Assembly: GCA_937900675.1 (NCBI GenBank)
Contig: CALCEA010000151.1
Location: 1-11,041 of the forward strand
DNA length: 11,041 bases
Source of the DNA: an uncultured Chitinophagaceae bacterium
GTDB taxonomy: Bacteria > Bacteroidota > Bacteroidia > Chitinophagales > Chitinophagaceae
Reading direction: 5' to 3'
Below, one piece after another: positions 7,373-11,041 of this stretch (within the stretch, counting starts at the first letter, position 1; each line of letters starts with the position of its first letter). Position numbers and translations under genes: made by a program. Below the pieces are notes generated by a model. The model worked only from the letters and a program-made list of their open reading frames with translations. It ran no database searches and had not been told where the DNA came from.

Positions 7373-7398
7373 TCAAACAAATATTAAAAATTACATAC

Positions 7399-8580
7399 AT
7401 GAAAAATATATCTACATTATTCTTTTTATCAGCCCTTACGGTATTAGTTGCCTGCGGTGGTAAAGACAATTCAGTTGCTGGTAAAAAAGCACAATTAGAA
7501 CAACTTAAAAAAGACGCATTAGCATTGAATGCTAATATTGCTACTTTAGAAAAAGAATTAGCGGCTCAAGGAGCCGGTGCAACACAACAAGCGGTTGTAG
7601 TAACTATTGCACCAGTTGTTGCTCAAGATTTTAATCACTTTATAGAGATTCAAGGTAAAGTAGAATCTGAAAGTGTTTCTTTTGTTACACCAAGAGCTGG
7701 TGGCGGTCAAGTAAAAGCTGTATTTGTTAAAAGAGGAGACAGAGTGAAGAAAGGTCAAATCTTATTACAATTAGACAATTCATTAATTAAGCAAAGCGTT
7801 GCTGCAGCTACTCAAAATATTGAAACAGTTAAAGCACAAGCTGCTTTGGCTAAATCTGTATATGAGAAGCAAAAGAATTTATGGGAGCAAAATATTGGCA
7901 GTGAGATTCAATTATTAACTGCTAAAACAAATGCTGAAGCTTTAGGTAGTCAATTAAAAGCTGCTATGGAGCAATTAGGCATGGCGAAGGACCAATTAGC
8001 ATATACTACTGTGCGCAGCGATGTGGATGGTGTAGCTGAAGAAGTGAATATTAAAGTGGGTGAAATTTTTATGGGTGCTGGTCAATTAAAAATTGTAAAC
8101 ACGGATAGATTAAAATTAACTAGCCAGGTTCCAGAAAACTATGCTGGTAAAATTAAAGTGGGTACAGATGTTTCTTTAATCTTCCCTGATTTAGATAAAA
8201 CAATGGATACTAAATTGACTGTAGTGGGCAATGTAATTGATCCATTAAGCAGAAGCTTTTTTGTTGAAGCAAAATTGCCTGTGAACAAAGACTTCCGTCC
8301 TAATCAATTAGCACAAGTTAAAATCAAAGACTATACAAAGAAGAATGCCATTAGCATTCCTATTAATATTGTTCAAAACGATGACAAAGGAAAATTTGTA
8401 TATGTAGCTGCGACAGAAAACGGTAAGTTGGTTGCTCGTAAGAGACCTGTTACAATTGGTGAGTTTTATGCAAATTCTATCGAAATATTATCAGGAATCA
8501 ATGCAGGGGAGCAAGTGGTTACAGAAGGTTATCAAAGTTTATTTGATGGTCAATTATTAACAGTAAGCAGTAGCAAGTAG
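7399..8580 (+). CDS. RND efflux periplasmic adaptor (membrane fusion lipoprotein)
   Basis: This protein links the RND pump to the TolC-like channel across the periplasm. It begins with a lipoprotein signal ending in LVAC, with Cys19 as the acylation site, so it is probably anchored in the inner membrane. Residues 29-56 form an extra heptad-like helical segment before the core. The core follows the HlyD/AcrA order: first lipoyl half (about 84-127, with VKRGDRVKKGQ), an alpha-helical hairpin (about 129-200), second lipoyl half (about 201-235, with VDGVAEEVNIKVGE), a beta-barrel domain (about 237-310) and a membrane-proximal domain to the C-terminus with GINAGEQVVTEG. Its 393 residues are typical. 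The gene sits between those for the channel and the pump, all on one strand. No metal-binding His or Met cluster is evident, so a drug, lipid or metabolite substrate seems likelier than a metal. Confidence 0.94.
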   Translation: MKNISTLFFLSALTVLVACGGKDNSVAGKKAQLEQLKKDALALNANIATLEKELAAQGAGATQQAVVVTIAPVVAQDFNHFIEIQGKVESESVSFVTPRAGGGQVKAVFVKRGDRVKKGQILLQLDNSLIKQSVAAATQNIETVKAQAALAKSVYEKQKNLWEQNIGSEIQLLTAKTNAEALGSQLKAAMEQLGMAKDQLAYTTVRSDVDGVAEEVNIKVGEIFMGAGQLKIVNTDRLKLTSQVPENYAGKIKVGTDVSLIFPDLDKTMDTKLTVVGNVIDPLSRSFFVEAKLPVNKDFRPNQLAQVKIKDYTKKNAISIPINIVQNDDKGKFVYVAATENGKLVARKRPVTIGEFYANSIEILSGINAGEQVVTEGYQSLFDGQLLTVSSSK

Positions 8581-8613
8581 TTCAATTAATCATTTAAAGT
8601 ACAATCGATCCAT

Positions 8614-11041
8614 ATGTCGACAATCAATAAAATAAAAGAAAAGTTCAAAGAATTTGGACCTACTTCTTGGAGTATCACTAATAAAACATCTATCTATTTA
8701 TTGATGTTGTTTATTAGCTTGGGAGGTATTTACCAATTCTTAACACTTCCTAAAGAACAGTTTCCAGAAGTAGTTATTCCTACGATGTTTGTACAAACAG
8801 TTTATGTAGGTAACTCTCCTAAGGATATTGAGAACTTAGTAACTCGTCCTATCGAGAAACAAATCAAAAGTATTAGTGGAGTGAAGATCAATAAATTCAC
8901 TTCTTCTTCACAGCAAGATTTCTCTTTAATTACAGTAGAGTTTAGCACTGATGTAAAAACAGATGTGGCTTTACAAAAAGTGAAAGACGCGGTGGACAAG
9001 GCAAAGGGTGAATTACCTAACGATCTTACACAAGAACCTAGAGTAATGGAATTGAATATTAGTGATCAACCCATTATGTTCGTGAACATTAGCGGTAATT
9101 ACAATACGGTTCAATTAAAGAAATACGCTGACGATTTAAAAGATAAATTGGAAGGTATTCCTCAAATTAATAGAATTGATTTAGTAGGTGCGCCTGAAAG
9201 AGAGTTTCAAATTAATGTAGACAATTACCGTATGCAAACTGCTGGTATTACATTTGATGATATCAGTGCTGCTATTCAAAGAGAAAACCTTGACTTGTCT
9301 GGTGGTTTATTAGAAGTTGGTAATATGCAGCGAAACCTTCAATTAAAAGGTCAATTAAAAAATGCCAACGATATTGCTAATATTATTGTTCGTAATACAA
9401 GTGGTGCGCCTATTTATTTGAAAGATGTTGCAAATATTATTGATACCATCAAGAACACTTCAAGCTTTGCTCGTTTAGATGGAAAAAATGTACTTACCTT
9501 AAATATTATTAAGCGTAATGGCGAAAACCTAATTGCAACATCTGATGCGGTAAAGAAAATTGTAGAAGAAGCTTCAATGAATGATTTACCAAAAGATCTT
9601 AAAGTAGTAATTTCTGGTGATCAAAGTATTCGTACTAGAAGCTCTTTCACTGAATTAGTAAACTCTATTGTTATTGGCTTCGTATTAGTATTAGTGGTAT
9701 TGATGTTCTTTATGGGTGTAACGAATGCCTTCTTTGTGGCATTATCTGTTCCATTAAGTATGTTTGTTGCCTTTGTATTTTTACCTGCGGGTGATTTAGT
9801 AGTGGGTTCTCATATTACTTTAAACTTTATGGTATTGTTCGCATTGCTATTTGGTTTAGGTATTATTGTGGATGATGCGATTGTGGTAATTGAAAATACC
9901 CATAGAATCTTCGTACAAGGCAAGGGTAAATTAACAGCTACCACTTCGGCGAAAATGGCTGCTGGTGAGGTGTTCATTCCTGTATTAGCAGGTACTATCA
10001 CTACCTTAGCACCTTTCTTCCCATTATTGTTCTGGCCTGGTATTATTGGTAAGTTCATGGTGTATTTACCAGCTATGTTAATCTTTACATTGGCTGCATC
10101 TTTAGTGGTAGCATTCATTATGAACCCAGTATTTGCGGTAGACTTCATGAACCATGATGACGACGCTGTGGCTGATGAACCTAAGAGTGCTATTTTCAAA
10201 AAGAAAAACTTTTGGATTCCAGTTGCAGTTGGTGCATTATTAGACATAGCAGGATTTACTTTCCTAGGAAACTTATTAATCTTTATCATGATTCTTGTTG
10301 TTGCTAACAAGTATTTCATTAATGATATGATTGTTTCTTTCCAAACTAAGACACTTCCTAAGATGATGGATGTGTATGAAACAGGTTTAAGAAGAGCATT
10401 AAATGGATGGAGACCAGTGAAATTATTAATAGGCACATTCGCTTTATTGATTTTATCTTTTGTGATTTTAGGTATTAGTGTTGCCACTGGAAGAGTAGGT
10501 ATTGAATTCTTCCCTAAAGGAGATCCTAACCAATTATATGTTTATTTAAAATTACCTTCTGGTACCAATGTAAACTATACAGACTCTATTACTAGAGTAT
10601 TAGAAGCTAAAGTGAACAAGGTTTTAGAAAACGATAAAACTAAGAATCCTTTAGTGGAGAGTATTATTAGTAATGTGGCAGTAGGCGCAGGTGACCCAAT
10701 GAGAGGTGATAGAAGTACGCGTTCTGAATTAGGTCGTATTCAAGTAAACTTTGTTGAATTTGAAAAGCGTCACGGAAAATCTACAGAACCTTATTTAGAG
10801 AGTTTGAGAAATGAATTGAAAGGTATTCCTGGTGCAGAAATCTCTATTGATCAAGAAGCAAGTGGACCTCCAACTGAACCACCAGTGAATATTGAAATTC
10901 AAGGAGATGACTTTGATAAATTAGTGAAGACTGCAGTAGGTTTAAAAAACTATTTAGATGCTGCTCAAATTCCAGGTATTAATGTGTTAAAGATGGATGT
11001 GGATTTACAAAATCCTGAATTAACCTTAACCATTGATAGAG
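8614..11041 (+). CDS. RND family efflux transporter, inner membrane pump (3' truncated)
   Basis: 809 codons are visible and the frame is open to the window edge; RND pumps usually have 1000-1150 residues. The protein is a proton-driven trimeric exporter. Visible parts are the first membrane helix (about 26-43), LPKEQFPEV, the first periplasmic loop, helices 2-6 (about 350-508), and helix 7 (about 603-622) followed by GIEFFPKGDPNQ, the start of the second periplasmic loop. Helix 4 carries GLGIIVDDAIVVIEN with Asp420-Asp421, equivalent to the proton-relay pair Asp407/408 of AcrB. This pattern fits the HAE-1 type. Helices 8-12, including the relay lysine, lie beyond the window. An unusual hydrophobic stretch (533-569) sits between helix 6 and the amphipathic helix before helix 7. 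The start is ATG at 8614, 33 bases after the adaptor gene. The substrate is not readable. Confidence 0.94.
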   Translation, partial: MSTINKIKEKFKEFGPTSWSITNKTSIYLLMLFISLGGIYQFLTLPKEQFPEVVIPTMFVQTVYVGNSPKDIENLVTRPIEKQIKSISGVKINKFTSSSQQDFSLITVEFSTDVKTDVALQKVKDAVDKAKGELPNDLTQEPRVMELNISDQPIMFVNISGNYNTVQLKKYADDLKDKLEGIPQINRIDLVGAPEREFQINVDNYRMQTAGITFDDISAAIQRENLDLSGGLLEVGNMQRNLQLKGQLKNANDIANIIVRNTSGAPIYLKDVANIIDTIKNTSSFARLDGKNVLTLNIIKRNGENLIATSDAVKKIVEEASMNDLPKDLKVVISGDQSIRTRSSFTELVNSIVIGFVLVLVVLMFFMGVTNAFFVALSVPLSMFVAFVFLPAGDLVVGSHITLNFMVLFALLFGLGIIVDDAIVVIENTHRIFVQGKGKLTATTSAKMAAGEVFIPVLAGTITTLAPFFPLLFWPGIIGKFMVYLPAMLIFTLAASLVVAFIMNPVFAVDFMNHDDDAVADEPKSAIFKKKNFWIPVAVGALLDIAGFTFLGNLLIFIMILVVANKYFINDMIVSFQTKTLPKMMDVYETGLRRALNGWRPVKLLIGTFALLILSFVILGISVATGRVGIEFFPKGDPNQLYVYLKLPSGTNVNYTDSITRVLEAKVNKVLENDKTKNPLVESIISNVAVGAGDPMRGDRSTRSELGRIQVNFVEFEKRHGKSTEPYLESLRNELKGIPGAEISIDQEASGPPTEPPVNIEIQGDDFDKLVKTAVGLKNYLDAAQIPGINVLKMDVDLQNPELTLTIDR

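Noticed and set aside
8581..8613. The gap between adaptor and pump genes was examined for an internal promoter or terminator.
   Set aside because: No hairpin and no TAnnTTTG box is present, which is consistent with one continuous operon.
8604..8621. Three six-base palindromes in a row (ATCGAT, CATATG, GTCGAC) around the RND start codon, resembling a cloning junction.
   Set aside because: The adaptor and pump genes on either side are intact, in natural operon order and of the same composition. Nothing else suggests vector sequence, so coincidence is the simpler explanation.
9810..10487. A 225-residue open frame on the minus strand opposite the RND pump gene.
   Set aside because: It lies wholly inside a well-supported pump coding sequence with conserved motifs on the plus strand, has low-complexity composition rich in Asn, Lys, Thr and Ile, and resembles no family I know.
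5370..11041. The efflux operon considered as a horizontally acquired island.
   Set aside because: Codon use and AT content look the same as in the flanking serC, DUF1015 and acyl-CoA ligase genes, and there are no integrase, transposase, tRNA or boundary repeats.

Overview
The window looks like ordinary chromosomal DNA of a low-GC Bacteroidota bacterium, most likely from the Chitinophagaceae (a Sediminibacterium-like genus is a guess). The evidence is AT-rich coding sequence, start codons without Shine-Dalgarno sequences, one promoter that fits the Bacteroidetes sigma factor consensus (TTTG, 19 bases, TAnnTTTG), and a serC plus DUF1015 pair. I see no mobile element, CRISPR array, tRNA or rRNA, and no clear sign of horizontal transfer.

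Bases 1-2200: the 3' end of an unrecognised plus-strand gene converges on a minus-strand long-chain acyl-CoA ligase. A two-way hairpin terminator between them is partly made of the first gene's own last codons.

Bases 2150-5294, minus strand: in transcription order, a DUF502 two-helix membrane protein, serC (phosphoserine aminotransferase) and a DUF1015 protein. DUF502 is followed by two tandem perfect hairpins. serC and DUF1015 are 31 bases apart and probably form one operon, closed by a clear intrinsic terminator at 2151-2176. The serA gene one might expect beside serC is not in the window.

Bases 5295-11041, plus strand: a complete-looking regulatory region followed by a four-gene efflux operon. 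The genes are a TetR-family regulator, a TolC-like outer-membrane channel, a lipoprotein membrane-fusion protein and an RND inner-membrane pump that runs off the window. Intergenic gaps are 5, 26 and 33 bases. A 30-base interrupted palindrome covers the -33 element and abuts the -7 element of the tetR promoter. The likely model is an autoregulated operon in which the TetR protein represses itself and the pump until a ligand binds. The substrate cannot be read from the sequence.

No wholly new system is evident. The points most worth a second look are the candidate TetR operator, the possible role of DUF1015 in serine metabolism, an extra hydrophobic segment in the RND pump, and the tandem hairpins after DUF502. 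There is no gene-free stretch longer than about 125 bases.
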